From Sodalis sp. dw_96 (GTDB lineage: Bacteria; Pseudomonadota; Gammaproteobacteria; Enterobacterales; Enterobacteriaceae): DNA of 64,000 nucleotides. Below the pieces are notes generated by a model. The model saw nothing but the letters and a program-made list of their open reading frames with translations. It was not told where the DNA came from and ran no database searches. Positions 19,780 to 28,020 of the stretch are shown in pieces (position 1 is the stretch's first letter; each line of letters starts with the position of its first letter). The translations under genes and the position numbers were made by a program. The stretch spans positions 372,001 through 436,000 of the forward strand of contig NZ_JAAVUT010000003.1 in NCBI RefSeq assembly GCF_018449575.1. Direction: 5' to 3'.

Positions 19780-20382
19780 ATGAGCTATTCCATCATCGGC
19801 AGCGGCGGCGTCGGCGTTGCCCTCGCCGGTCAATTCGTCCGCAGCGGCATTACGGTCGGTATCGCTAACCGGCGCGGGCCGGACTCCATCACGTCGATAG
19901 CCAAAAAACTTGGCGACAAGGTGGTTCCCCTGTCGCTGCAAGACGCGCTCAAGGCCGACGTGATCATCCTGGCGATCCCTTTCTGGTCGCACCGCGACGT
20001 CGCCAAGGCCCTCCCGACCTGGCAGGGCAAGGTCGTCATCGACGTCACCAATGCCTATGGCGTGCCGCTGTCCGACCTCGACAATCAGCTATCCTCGGCG
20101 ATTGTGGCGAAGGCGCTGCCTGGCGCTCACCTCGTGAAGGCATTCAATCATTTGCCCGCAGGTGTGCTCGCGCAGGATCCCGCGATCGCCGGGGGCCACC
20201 GGGTGATCTTTGTGTCGGGCGATGACGAAAGCGCCGTCGCGACGGTGACCGCCCTGGTCCGTCGACTCGGCTATGCGCCGGTCAGTCTCGGCACGTTGGC
20301 ACAAGGCGGTCAGCTGGTGCAGGCGCGGGACAAGAGCTGGGCGCCCCTCATCTTCCAGGACCTGTTCAAGAGGGAGGCGTGA
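19780..20382 (+). CDS. NADP-binding oxidoreductase, coenzyme F420-dependent reductase family
   Basis: Rossmann-fold protein of 200 residues of the NADP oxidoreductase coenzyme F420-dependent family. The nucleotide-binding loop GSGGVGVALAGQF is at residues 7-19, followed by IANRRGPDS, which suits the 2'-phosphate of NADP. IIDVTNAYG and LPGAHLVKAFNHLPA are further family landmarks. Enterobacteria do not make F420, so another flavin or substrate is likely; the reaction is unknown. The start is at ATG 19780 with AAGGAG upstream; the frame itself opens at 19714. The next gene starts 2 nt after the stop. Confidence 0.88.
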   Translation: MSYSIIGSGGVGVALAGQFVRSGITVGIANRRGPDSITSIAKKLGDKVVPLSLQDALKADVIILAIPFWSHRDVAKALPTWQGKVVIDVTNAYGVPLSDLDNQLSSAIVAKALPGAHLVKAFNHLPAGVLAQDPAIAGGHRVIFVSGDDESAVATVTALVRRLGYAPVSLGTLAQGGQLVQARDKSWAPLIFQDLFKREA

Positions 20383-20384
20383 TT

Positions 20385-20888
20385 ATGTACGACCATGTCA
20401 TTTGGCCCGAGCGCTATGACCCGAAAACGTCGGCCATTTACGCCCTCAACGACATTGACGTGAAGGCGCCCCCTGAAGTGGTGTGGAAACTGCTGGTGGA
20501 CGCCGGGAATTGGTCGAGCTACTTCCCGCCCGAAGATCAGGTCAAGATCCTGTCCGGAGGGCCGGAACTGGCGCTCGGAATTCAATACAGCCGGGTGACG
20601 GTCGGGTTCCCCATGAGCCTCGTCGTGACGGAGTGTGTGCCCTACCAAAGGCTCGCGTGGGCGACGGTGGTGGATGGCGATCAGACCGGTTCGAGCGCAT
20701 ATCACGGCTGGGTCATCACGCCCACCGGCGATGGCTGCCATGTGCTGACCGAAGAAACGCAGCAGGGTCCCTTCTTTCTGGAGGAACTGGGCCTCAAGCA
20801 TCCCGGGGCGCTCTTCCGCTATCACCAGGAATGGGTCGAACGCCTCGCCCGCGCGGCGGAGGCACAAGCGGCAAAGAAGACAGGTTGA
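20385..20888 (+). CDS. SRPBCC (START-like) family protein
   Basis: Protein of 167 residues with the SRPBCC/polyketide-cyclase fold: IYALNDIDVKAPPEVVWKLL (strand and first helix), then NWSSYFPPEDQ, and a long C-terminal helix HQEWVERLARAAEAQA. Members bind hydrophobic ligands, and many are of unknown function. ATG 20385 is preferred because AGGGAGG (20371-20377) is 7 nt upstream; the GTG at 20379 would be only 1 nt from it. It is coupled to the oxidoreductase gene, so the two probably act together. I do not recognise the pathway. Confidence 0.85.
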   Translation: MYDHVIWPERYDPKTSAIYALNDIDVKAPPEVVWKLLVDAGNWSSYFPPEDQVKILSGGPELALGIQYSRVTVGFPMSLVVTECVPYQRLAWATVVDGDQTGSSAYHGWVITPTGDGCHVLTEETQQGPFFLEELGLKHPGALFRYHQEWVERLARAAEAQAAKKTG

Positions 20889-21241
20889 CGCGGCTGCCGC
20901 GAGGCCAGGCCACACCCGGAAAGACGTCTGGAAAACGTCGCGAAGGCAGCCCTCGAATGCCAAGCTCAGAGAGGTTCAAAGACCAAAGGGTAACAGGATT
21001 CCGGATGGAACGAAGTGGTTGTGGTCGCGCTGGGCACTGTGTTCATCGCCCCGAGAAATAGAGACTCCAGCGTCTGATGAACTTATGCCGCCGGCGGTCT
21101 GCATGACAGGTTTTTTCAGTGGGAAATTATTGGCTGCGGGTAGTGAGTCAACTATCTGAAAGCCCCCTCCCGGGGGCATGCAAGCGATTAGGCACTCCTG
21201 GCGGCGGGAGCCGCATGCCTATCTCAAGAGCCTATATCCGC
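20889..21241. other. Intergenic region SRPBCC gene-fbp
   Basis: 353 bp with no supported gene. It begins with a near-perfect palindrome CGCGGCTGCCGCG after the SRPBCC stop. A GC-rich hairpin at 21161-21177 probably ends the fbp transcript. The middle part looks like the worn edge of the acquired cassette. Confidence 0.5.
21161..21177 (-). terminator. Putative fbp terminator
   Basis: GCCCCC-TCCC-GGGGGC hairpin, with CTTTC on the 3' side on the minus strand, about 65 nt after the fbp stop. The U tract is weak. Confidence 0.5.
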
Positions 21242-22246
21242 TTATTGGTCGGGAAAATCGCGCATAAACCGCTCTGCGTCATTAACCATGGACTCTGTGC
21301 CGACAAAAAAGGGCGAACGCTGGTGCAGTTTTTCCGGCGTGATATCCAAAATGCGGTATTTACCGTCACTGGCTTTGCCGCCCGCCTGCTCGGCCAGGAA
21401 GGCCATGGGGTTGCATTCGTACAGCAAACGCAGTTTGCCCTCCGGGTAGCTTGCGGTGCTGGGATACAGATAAATACCCCCCTTCAGCAGGTTACGATGG
21501 AAGTCGGATACCAGGGAGCCGATATACCGGGAGGTATAGGGGCGGTGGGTCGCGGCATCCATCTCCTGACAATATTTAATGTATTTTTTAACGCCGGTGG
21601 GAAATTTGATGTAATTTCCTTCGTTAATGGAATACATATTGCCGGTCGCCGGGAAGCGCACGCTTTCGTGGGAAAGGCAAAACACACCGATGGAAGGATC
21701 GTAGGTGAAGGCGTGCACGCCGCAGCCGGTCGTGTAAACCAGCATGGTGGAAGAGCCGTACACCACATAACCCGCCGCCACCTGCTTATTGCCGGGCTGC
21801 AGGAAATCCGCTTCGGTAATCGGCGTGCCGATGGGAGAAATCCGGCGATAAATGGAAAAAATAGTGCCTACCGACACGTTGACGTCGATGTTGGAGGAAC
21901 CATCCAAGGGATCCATCAGCACCACATATTTGCCGCTGGATGAACGACCGCCGTCAAAAATAACGATCTCGTCTTCCTCTTCGGAAGCGATGCCCGCCAC
22001 TTGTCCCCTGGCTTTCAACGCCGCTTTCAGCTTTTCATTGGCGAACAGGTCGAGTTTCATCTGAACTTCGCCCTGGATATTGGACACGCCGCTGGTGCCC
22101 AAAATATCAACCAATCCCGCGGTGTTGATATCGCGATGAATGATTTTGGCACCCAATTTTATAGCGGAAAGCAGCGCGGTAAGTTCGCCGGTGGCATGGG
22201 GAAACTCATGCTGCTTCTCAACAATAAATTCGCCTAACGTTTTCAT
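21242..22246 (-). CDS. fbp: fructose-1,6-bisphosphatase class 1
   Basis: Gluconeogenic enzyme that hydrolyses fructose 1,6-bisphosphate to fructose 6-phosphate; Mg2+-dependent, AMP-inhibited, cytoplasmic. The frame extends to 22321, but ATG 22246 (AGGGAA upstream) gives 334 residues starting [15 protein letters not shown], as in E. coli (332). Metal and phosphate motifs are ASEEEDE near residue 90 and [12 protein letters not shown] near 117. The C-terminal [20 protein letters not shown] forms the substrate site. It is divergent from mpl, as in E. coli. Confidence 0.98.
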   Translation of the reverse strand: MKTLGEFIVEKQHEFPHATGELTALLSAIKLGAKIIHRDINTAGLVDILGTSGVSNIQGEVQMKLDLFANEKLKAALKARGQVAGIASEEEDEIVIFDGGRSSSGKYVVLMDPLDGSSNIDVNVSVGTIFSIYRRISPIGTPITEADFLQPGNKQVAAGYVVYGSSTMLVYTTGCGVHAFTYDPSIGVFCLSHESVRFPATGNMYSINEGNYIKFPTGVKKYIKYCQEMDAATHRPYTSRYIGSLVSDFHRNLLKGGIYLYPSTASYPEGKLRLLYECNPMAFLAEQAGGKASDGKYRILDITPEKLHQRSPFFVGTESMVNDAERFMRDFPDQ

Positions 22247-22430
22247 AACACATTCCCTGAACAAAAGAAGACACTGTTGCCGCGGATGAAAAGCGGTATT
22301 ATCGATTTGCCACGGTATCACTAGTAGCAGTTTAGCTTAAACGAATGCAAGTACATCATCAAATTCGTTTATATCAATCGGCCGCAGCGGTAGAATGTGC
22401 CGCAGTTCGTTGTTAAAAAATGGAAAAATT

Positions 22431-23804
22431 ATGCGCATACATATTCTCGGTATCTGCGGCACGTTTATGGGCGGTGTGGCCATGCTGGCCCGTGCCCTGG
22501 GACATGAGGTGACCGGGTCCGATGATAATGTCTATCCTCCCATGAGCACGCTGCTGCAGGAACAAGGCATTCAACTCATCAAGGGTTATGATCCGGTTCA
22601 ACTGGAGCCGGAACCGGAGCTGGTCATCATCGGTAATGCCATGAGCCGCGGCAACCCCTGCGTGGAAGCGGTGCTGGAACGGGGTATCCGTTATGTATCC
22701 GGTCCCCAGTGGCTGCACGATCAGGTTCTCCAGCAACGCTGGGTGATTGCCGTCGCCGGTACGCACGGCAAAACCACCACCGCCGGGATGATTACCTGGA
22801 TTCTCGAGGTGTGCGGTTATCAGCCTGGGTTCGTCATCGGCGGCGTGCCGGGCAACTTCACCGTTTCCGCCCGTTTGGGCAGCAGCCCGTTTTTTGTGGT
22901 GGAGGCGGATGAATATGACTGTGCGTTTTTCGACAAGCGCTCCAAATTCCTGCACTACTGTCCGCGGACGCTGCTGCTCAATAACCTCGAGTTCGATCAT
23001 GCGGATATTTTCGACGATCTGAAAGCCATTCAGAAGCAGTTCCATCATCTGGTGAGGCTGGTGCCGGGAAAAGGCAAAATCATTCTGCCGGATAACGATC
23101 CCCACCTGAAGCAGGTCATGGCCATGGGGTGCTGGAGCGAACAGGAATTTATCGGCGAAGACAACAGCTGGCGAGCCAAAAAAATCGCACCGGACGCCAG
23201 CGTATTCCAGGTCCTGTTGCAGGGCGACATGGTAGGGGAAGTCCATTGGGATTTGGTGGGTGAACACAATATGCACAATGCGCTGATGGCGATCGCCGCC
23301 GCCAGGCATGTGGGTGTGCAACCGGCTGACGCGTGCCGGGCCCTGGCCACCTTTATTAACGCCCGGCGGCGGCTGGAGCTGAAGGGCACCGCCAATGGGG
23401 TGAAGCTTTATGACGATTTCGCCCATCATCCCACCGCGATATTGGCGACCCTGGCGGCGCTGCGCAGCAAGGTAGGCGGCACGGCACGCATCTTGGCGGT
23501 GCTTGAACCCCGTTCCAACACCATGAAAATGGGGCTGAACAAGAATGAATTGGCGCCTTCCCTGGGCAGGGCCGACGAAGTTTTTTTATTCCAGCCGCAG
23601 CATATTCCCTGGCAGGTGAGTGAAGTCGCGGAAGCCTGCGTCCAGCCGGCGCATTGGAGTGCCGATGTGGATACCCTTGTGGATATGATTGTGAAAATCT
23701 CACAGCCCGGCGACTATATTTTGGTAATGAGCAACGGCGGCTTCGGCGGGATTCATGAAAAACTGCTGGCGCAATTGAATATCAAAGCCGGTCTGGCGGT
23801 CTGA
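22431..23804 (+). CDS. mpl: UDP-N-acetylmuramate:tripeptide ligase Mpl
   Basis: Peptidoglycan-recycling ligase that joins the recovered tripeptide L-Ala-gamma-D-Glu-meso-DAP to UDP-MurNAc, using ATP. ATG 22431 gives 457 residues, the E. coli length. The N-terminal UDP-binding Rossmann domain starts MRIHILGICGTFMGG. The central Mur-ligase ATPase carries AVAGTHGKTTTAG near residue 110 and NNLEFDHADIFDDL. The C-terminal domain carries DDFAHHPTAI near 335. It is divergent from fbp. Synteny with E. coli breaks just downstream. Confidence 0.97.
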   Translation: MRIHILGICGTFMGGVAMLARALGHEVTGSDDNVYPPMSTLLQEQGIQLIKGYDPVQLEPEPELVIIGNAMSRGNPCVEAVLERGIRYVSGPQWLHDQVLQQRWVIAVAGTHGKTTTAGMITWILEVCGYQPGFVIGGVPGNFTVSARLGSSPFFVVEADEYDCAFFDKRSKFLHYCPRTLLLNNLEFDHADIFDDLKAIQKQFHHLVRLVPGKGKIILPDNDPHLKQVMAMGCWSEQEFIGEDNSWRAKKIAPDASVFQVLLQGDMVGEVHWDLVGEHNMHNALMAIAAARHVGVQPADACRALATFINARRRLELKGTANGVKLYDDFAHHPTAILATLAALRSKVGGTARILAVLEPRSNTMKMGLNKNELAPSLGRADEVFLFQPQHIPWQVSEVAEACVQPAHWSADVDTLVDMIVKISQPGDYILVMSNGGFGGIHEKLLAQLNIKAGLAV

Positions 23805-23895
23805 ATCGGTTATTGCCGCTTCACGTTGCTGCCGCATTCATTCATAGCCAATAAGGCGGGGCGGGGGTGCGAGAAGTGCAAACCACCCGCCGGCC

Positions 23896-23921
23896 AAAAA
23901 AAAGCCCCCGCGAGCGGGGGC
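23896..23921 (-). terminator. Strong rho-independent terminator on minus strand
   Basis: GCCCCCGC-GA or TC loop-GCGGGGGC stem, followed on the minus strand by eight U. Nothing comparable is seen for the plus-strand mpl transcript. Confidence 0.85.
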
Positions 23922-24030
23922 GAAGTTCGTCGGACAGGACGACGAGGGAAACATCAATGGCAGTCTGGTTATTACTGGACACAGAATAACTGAGGGCGAC
24001 TGCAACACTGATGGCGTTGACTTCTATTCT
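23896..24030 (-). ncRNA. Candidate small RNA between mpl and yhcN (minus strand)
   Basis: Read on the minus strand, this stretch forms three successive hairpins: GTTATT/AATAAC, TCGTCG/CGACGA (23927-23945), and a very strong GCCCCCGC/GCGGGGGC (23904-23921). The last is followed by eight U (23896-23903), a textbook rho-independent terminator. A TAGAAT-like -10 lies at about 24025-24030, without a clear -35. It could instead be a long yhcN 3' untranslated region, since yhcN ends at 24113 on the same strand. Confidence 0.4.
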
Positions 24031-24112
24031 AAATGTTAAATCGTACTTACGGCCGTGGCTCAGCCGGTATTCTTAAACTGTAGCGGAACGCGTCATCAAA
24101 GCTTCGCCCGGC

Positions 24113-24376
24113 TTACTTGTAAAGCTCGGCGGTGGTATGCCAGTTATCGCCTTGGCGCGCTTCAATAATCCGGTAGGCTTTTGCGCCCTTGGCATCGGCG
24201 GCGTCATTCAGCGCCTGATGGATATCCGAAGGTGAGGCATCAATCCCGCCGGCGCTTACGGTACCCATGGGTTGTAATCCTTTGGCCTGTTCCATCGAAA
24301 TAGATTCCGCGGCGAATGCGCCGAAGGACAGGGCTGACATCACGGTCATCAGAGAAACAGCAGTTTTCATTTTCAT
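24113..24376 (-). CDS. yhcN: YhcN-like periplasmic DUF1471 protein
   Basis: Small exported DUF1471 protein; E. coli YhcN is linked to peroxide and acid stress responses. The start is at ATG 24376, where AGAGAGG lies 8 nt upstream, giving 87 residues; the frame opens at 24418. The signal peptide ends at GAFAAES (about residue 22), with no lipobox, unlike the BsmA paralogue at 0.9-1.2 kb. The mature domain contains MGTVSAGGIDASPSD and ends GDNWHTTAELYK. It lies next to argR, as in E. coli. Confidence 0.9.
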   Translation of the reverse strand: MKMKTAVSLMTVMSALSFGAFAAESISMEQAKGLQPMGTVSAGGIDASPSDIHQALNDAADAKGAKAYRIIEARQGDNWHTTAELYK

Positions 24377-24803
24377 CAATTTCACCTCTCTTAATTCTTT
24401 ACATTTCATATTACCCAATGCAAAGCGTGATATTCATCACGGAACTAAGTATACACTAATAACTGTCGTTATTAATAGTATGCTCATAGTTATATATGAA
24501 ACATTAAGCTTTCTTTGCAAGAAGATATAAGTAAAAGTGATTAAAACAGGTTAAATATCGAGCAGATAATGTTAATTATTTGTAAATTCAAAACGATAAA
24601 TCACTTTAGCCAAAAGTGCTAACGTTGAGGGCATGTGGATAACACGGGCGGAAAGGGGCAGTATTTAGCGTGCCCCCTGAGGAGAATTGGAGGACATCGG
24701 CGGCGGATTGCAAATCAATCAATGCCGGGTCTTACAAGCCATGCGTCCGAAATCAGGGTTATGTTTCAGCTGAGCAGCGGCTTAAGCCGGGAAAAGCAGG
24801 ACC
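24377..24803. other. Intergenic region yhcN-argR
   Basis: 427 bp, AT-rich on the yhcN side (its promoter region, with a CRP-like palindrome at 24426-24441). It is GC-richer towards argR, where CCCGGCTTAAGCCG around 24785 may form the argR terminator stem. Short open frames here show no family features and were not called. Confidence 0.5.
24426..24441. promoter_or_regulatory. CRP/FNR-like palindrome upstream of yhcN
   Basis: CGTGATATTCATCACG has the core GTGA-N6-TCAC and lies about 50 bp upstream of the yhcN start codon. Symmetry is perfect in the arms, but the outer bases differ from the CRP consensus. Confidence 0.4.
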
Positions 24804-25277
<474 letters not shown>

Positions 25278-25310
25278 TTACCAAAATCGTTGGGGAAAAT
25301 CGCACATGAT

Positions 25311-25338
25311 TATGCATAAAAATGCATTTTTATGCAAT
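25311..25338. promoter_or_regulatory. Overlapping ARG boxes (ArgR operator) of argR
   Basis: Two 18-bp matches to the ARG-box pattern (WNTGMATWWWWATKCANW) at 25311-25328 and 25321-25338, both built on TGCAT...ATGCA. They overlap by 8 bp, whereas enterobacterial operators usually have two boxes separated by 3 bp. They lie 37-64 bp upstream of the argR start. Confidence 0.6.
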
Positions 25339-25631
25339 AGGGTTGCTATGAGGAAGTGAGAAGGGTCTTAAATAGCCGCTTACGTCGCAACGGGAACAAT
25401 ATGTATGCAATTTAACTTTTACCAGGTTCGCCTTTTTCTGTTTAAAAAAGTAAAGAAATTGTTATCAAATTGCTGTTGTTTTGACCACTCCAATCGGTGT
25501 AATGTGAATGGGAAGCACGGGCAATAAGGCGCCGGGACCCCTTAGCCGGCACGTTGATTTCCACTTCTGGTCGTTAACCGGTCAGGTTTAGGTAAATTAA
25601 TGTGTCAACTCTCAAATTTGGGATCGGTGAT

Positions 25632-25660
25632 TTGTTTTTACCCGTTTATCTCTCTATGAT
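25632..25660 (+). promoter_or_regulatory. Sigma-70 promoter of mdh
   Basis: TTGTTT, 17-bp spacer, TATGAT, about 55 bp upstream of the mdh ATG. No ArcA or CRP site could be assigned with confidence. Confidence 0.55.
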
Positions 25661-25716
25661 CTTAAGCAGATGATTCGTCGGCATTAAATTTTCCCTATTA
25701 TAATAAGGAGATCCGA

Positions 25717-26655
25717 ATGAAAGTCGCAGTTCTCGGTGCAGCGGGCGGCATTGGCCAAGCGCTTGCCCTATTGCTTAAAACTCAGCTTCCCTCAGGTTCC
25801 GAACTCTCTCTGTATGATATTGCCCCGGTAACTCCCGGTGTGGCAGTTGATCTGAGCCATATACCGACCCCGGTGAAAATCAAGGGTTACGGTGGCGAAG
25901 ATGCGACGCCGGCGCTGGAAGGCGCCGATATTGTGTTGATTTCCGCGGGGGTTGCTCGTAAGCCCGGCATGGATCGTTCGGATCTTTTCAACGTCAACGC
26001 AGGTATCGTACGCAATCTGATCAGCCAAGTGGCCAAAGCTTGTCCGGCCGCTTTGATAGGCATCATTACCAATCCGGTTAATACCACGGTGGCCATTGCC
26101 GCCGAGACGCTGAAAAAAGCCGGTGTCTATGACAAACGCAAGCTATTTGGCATTTCGACCCTCGATATTATTCGTTCCAATACTTTTGTCGCCGAGTTGA
26201 AAGGACTGTCGCCGGAAGATGTTGAAGTGCGGGTTATCGGCGGCCACTCCGGCGTGACTATCCTGCCTTTGCTTTCCCAGCTTAACGGCATCTCGTTTAG
26301 CGATCAGGAAGTGGCCGATTTAACCAAGCGTATCCAGAATGCCGGTACCGAAGTGGTGGAAGCCAAAGCCGGCGGCGGATCGGCTACCCTCTCAATGGGA
26401 CAGGCCGCGGCGCGTTTCGGCTTATCGTTGGTGCGGGCGTTGCAAGGTGAAAAAAATGTGGTGGAATGCGCTTATGTTGAAGGCGACGGCGAATACACGC
26501 GTTTCTTCGCCCAACCGCTGTTACTGGGAAAACAGGGCTTGTCGGAACTTCTGCCCATTGGCCCGTTGAGTGCGTTTGAACAACAGGCCCTGGAGCAAAT
26601 GCAGGACGTATTGAAAAAAGATATTGAATTAGGCGTAAAATTCGTCAATCAATAG
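25717..26655 (+). CDS. mdh: malate dehydrogenase
   Basis: NAD-dependent TCA-cycle enzyme interconverting malate and oxaloacetate in the cytoplasm. The 312 residues equal the E. coli length. The start begins [16 protein letters not shown] (nucleotide loop GAAGGIG, residues 7-13), with ATAAGGAG upstream. The substrate-binding region has [15 protein letters not shown] (about residues 78-92), NPVNTTV near 119, and the catalytic histidine in VIGGHSG near residue 177. A stem-loop follows the stop. Confidence 0.98.
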   Translation: MKVAVLGAAGGIGQALALLLKTQLPSGSELSLYDIAPVTPGVAVDLSHIPTPVKIKGYGGEDATPALEGADIVLISAGVARKPGMDRSDLFNVNAGIVRNLISQVAKACPAALIGIITNPVNTTVAIAAETLKKAGVYDKRKLFGISTLDIIRSNTFVAELKGLSPEDVEVRVIGGHSGVTILPLLSQLNGISFSDQEVADLTKRIQNAGTEVVEAKAGGGSATLSMGQAAARFGLSLVRALQGEKNVVECAYVEGDGEYTRFFAQPLLLGKQGLSELLPIGPLSAFEQQALEQMQDVLKKDIELGVKFVNQ

Positions 26656-26663
26656 CATTTTAA

Positions 26664-26688
26664 CGTCCGCCTGCCTGTCGGGCGGACG
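26664..26688 (+). terminator. Hairpin after mdh
   Basis: CGTCCGCC and GGCGGACG with a 9-nt loop, 9 nt after the mdh stop; no T tract follows. Confidence 0.45.
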
Positions 26689-26958
26689 CTGGTAAGCGGG
26701 TCTTGTTATGGTCGGCTATTGAAGGCATCTATAACTTGTATTACCCGTAATATGTTCTATCCCCGCACCGTTTTCAGATATTATTTTCCGTTGGTTTCCC
26801 TCATTTCCTGATCCTTCCGCAGTCAATTTCTTCATGATAGGATGGGTCACGTACTCCTCCGTAAAACTTAGGTGTTAGCACATTATTAGATTGATAAATA
26901 ATGACTATTCAGTTTTATTCGCACAAAAAAACCGCACTGATCTCAATTTTCAATCAGC

Positions 26959-26981
26959 CGGTAGCACTTGCCGCTTTTTTT
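26959..26981 (+). terminator. Orphan rho-independent terminator
   Basis: CGGTA-GCACT-TGCCG stem followed by C and seven T. It is about 300 nt from the mdh stop and so is not an obvious mdh terminator. It could end a short unannotated transcript starting in the AT-rich tract upstream. Confidence 0.5.
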
Positions 26982-27093
26982 GTGTTGTAATGATCGTAAC
27001 AGTTAGGAGTAATTGCTAAACCGGATAGCGGCTTGCATAACGGAAACGTGCTGAAGGCCAGTCCCTTTTATTGGCTAAGGTCAAGGACGCGAA

Positions 27094-27120
27094 ATGGCGA
27101 TAGCGTCGATTTATCGCCAT
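27094..27120 (+). promoter_or_regulatory. Inverted repeat before Mu-like regulator 1
   Basis: Perfect 8-bp arms ATGGCGAT and ATCGCCAT, 11 nt apart, ending 3 nt before the AAGGAGG ribosome binding site. It is a candidate operator for one of the local regulators, or a leader hairpin affecting translation. Confidence 0.4.
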
Positions 27121-27137
27121 GACAAGGAGGGTAGATG

Positions 27138-27521
27138 ATGGCAACAAAAAAGGAATGGGTAGCCACCCACGAGCTAATCGGCGTCGGCGGGTTACCGAAA
27201 ACCCGGCAAGGACTGAACCGGCGCGCCAGGGAAGAAGGTTGGGAAAAGAGGCGACGCGAAGGCGCGCGAGGAAAAGCTGTCGAGTATTCCTGGTATAGTT
27301 TGCCGGAAACGGTGAAAAAGACGCTGACGCTGCGCGCCAGCTCACCTGATTATACTTTATCGACACAAGAACCTTCTCCTACCTGGATTGAAATTCATCG
27401 GCAACTTTCCGATGCCGAGCGTGATTTTGTCGTGGCGTTCATCTTGCGCGAAGGGGTGCTTAATCTCCTTAAACGTTTGGATTATCCCGATGAGCCCCCT
27501 ACGGAACTGCATCGGGATTAG
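27138..27521 (+). CDS. Mu-type winged-helix DNA-binding protein 1
   Basis: Protein of 127 residues. Its N-terminal half (about 4-60) has the features of the phage Mu repressor and Mu transposase N-terminal DNA-binding domain: WVATHELIGVGGLPKTRQG, then a GW in the recognition region, then a basic GARGKAVEYSW wing and YSLPETV. No DDE transposase domain follows. The C-terminal third (WIEIHRQLSDAERDFVVAF, then ILREG) is shared with the paralogue at 28021-28410. ATG 27138 is preferred (7 nt from AAGGAGG); ATG 27135 is an alternative. It is convergent with sfsB. The function is unknown; a domesticated phage regulator is likely. Confidence 0.75.
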   Translation: MATKKEWVATHELIGVGGLPKTRQGLNRRAREEGWEKRRREGARGKAVEYSWYSLPETVKKTLTLRASSPDYTLSTQEPSPTWIEIHRQLSDAERDFVVAFILREGVLNLLKRLDYPDEPPTELHRD

Positions 27522-27567
27522 GGTGGATAGGGCGGTACCGAGTTCGTCCTACAATGTGCCATGCCGT

Positions 27568-27831
27568 TTAGCGTGAGCGTATCAGGCTCTTTCTGTCCAG
27601 CAGCTGATTCGTTTTGGGATCGATATAGCGGCTGGGCCAGATCTCCGCCGGATGAATCTCCAATCTATCGGCTATCAGCCATTCGCCTTTGGGCCATGGC
27701 CTTGTCAAGGCGTTGGCCAGGGTAGACGAACTCAATCCGGCGGCGCGTGAAACCGCCGCCAGGGTGGTACCGCGTTTACGCAGTGCCGCAATGATATCCG
27801 CAGGGTGCCAGTCGTTATTCCATTCAGTCAT
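27568..27831 (-). CDS. sfsB: Ner-like DNA-binding regulator SfsB (Nlp)
   Basis: Homologue of the phage Mu Ner repressor, known in enterobacteria as SfsB or Nlp; in E. coli it affects maltose metabolism. It has 87 residues. A lambda-repressor-type helix-turn-helix spans about residues 10-50 (ADIIAALRKRGTTLAAVSR, then AAGLSSSTLANAL). The family signature RPWPKGEWLIAD and IWPSRYID follows. In E. coli it is likewise next to and co-oriented with ispB. Here a Mu-type regulator gene is inserted between them and another lies on its other side. Confidence 0.9.
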   Translation of the reverse strand: MTEWNNDWHPADIIAALRKRGTTLAAVSRAAGLSSSTLANALTRPWPKGEWLIADRLEIHPAEIWPSRYIDPKTNQLLDRKSLIRSR

Positions 27832-27923
27832 GTGTGTTCATTGCCTTGCTGTGAGCCGAAGGGTGGATAGATGTAATAAATAACATAATTTAACCAAACG
27901 AAGTGGAAACAAAGGGGTTATAT

Positions 27924-27994
27924 GGAAAATACATAGCAACAAATTTCCCAAAGATTTTCAATTATTTTCCAATAAAAATTAATTTTTGCTATGG
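27924..27994. promoter_or_regulatory. Interleaved inverted repeats in the sfsB / regulator 2 control region
   Basis: TGGAAAATA (27924-27932) is the reverse complement of TATTTTCCA (27964-27972). CATAGCAA (27933-27940) is the reverse complement of TTGCTATG (27987-27994). The order is A-B-A'-B' in an AT-rich 189-bp gap between divergent genes. This is a plausible operator set for the two regulators, analogous to the control region between c and ner of phage Mu. Confidence 0.5.
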
Positions 27995-28020
27995 GCATCC
28001 CCATTTTGGAATGCAACAGT

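Larger units (their letters stand above)
26656..27137. other. Intergenic region mdh to Mu-like regulator 1
   Basis: About 480 bp. An 8-bp hairpin (CGTCCGCC/GGCGGACG, 26664-26688) lacking a T run may end mdh. A promoter-like AT-rich tract around 26875-26930 precedes a T-run terminator at 26959-26981. An 8-bp inverted repeat (27094-27120) abuts the next ribosome binding site. E. coli synteny breaks in this stretch. No protein-coding frame is convincing. Confidence 0.5.

Noticed and set aside
20483-21061. 192-codon frame overlapping the SRPBCC gene
   Set aside because: Shifted frame of a GC-rich gene; the SRPBCC frame has the ribosome binding site and fold signature.
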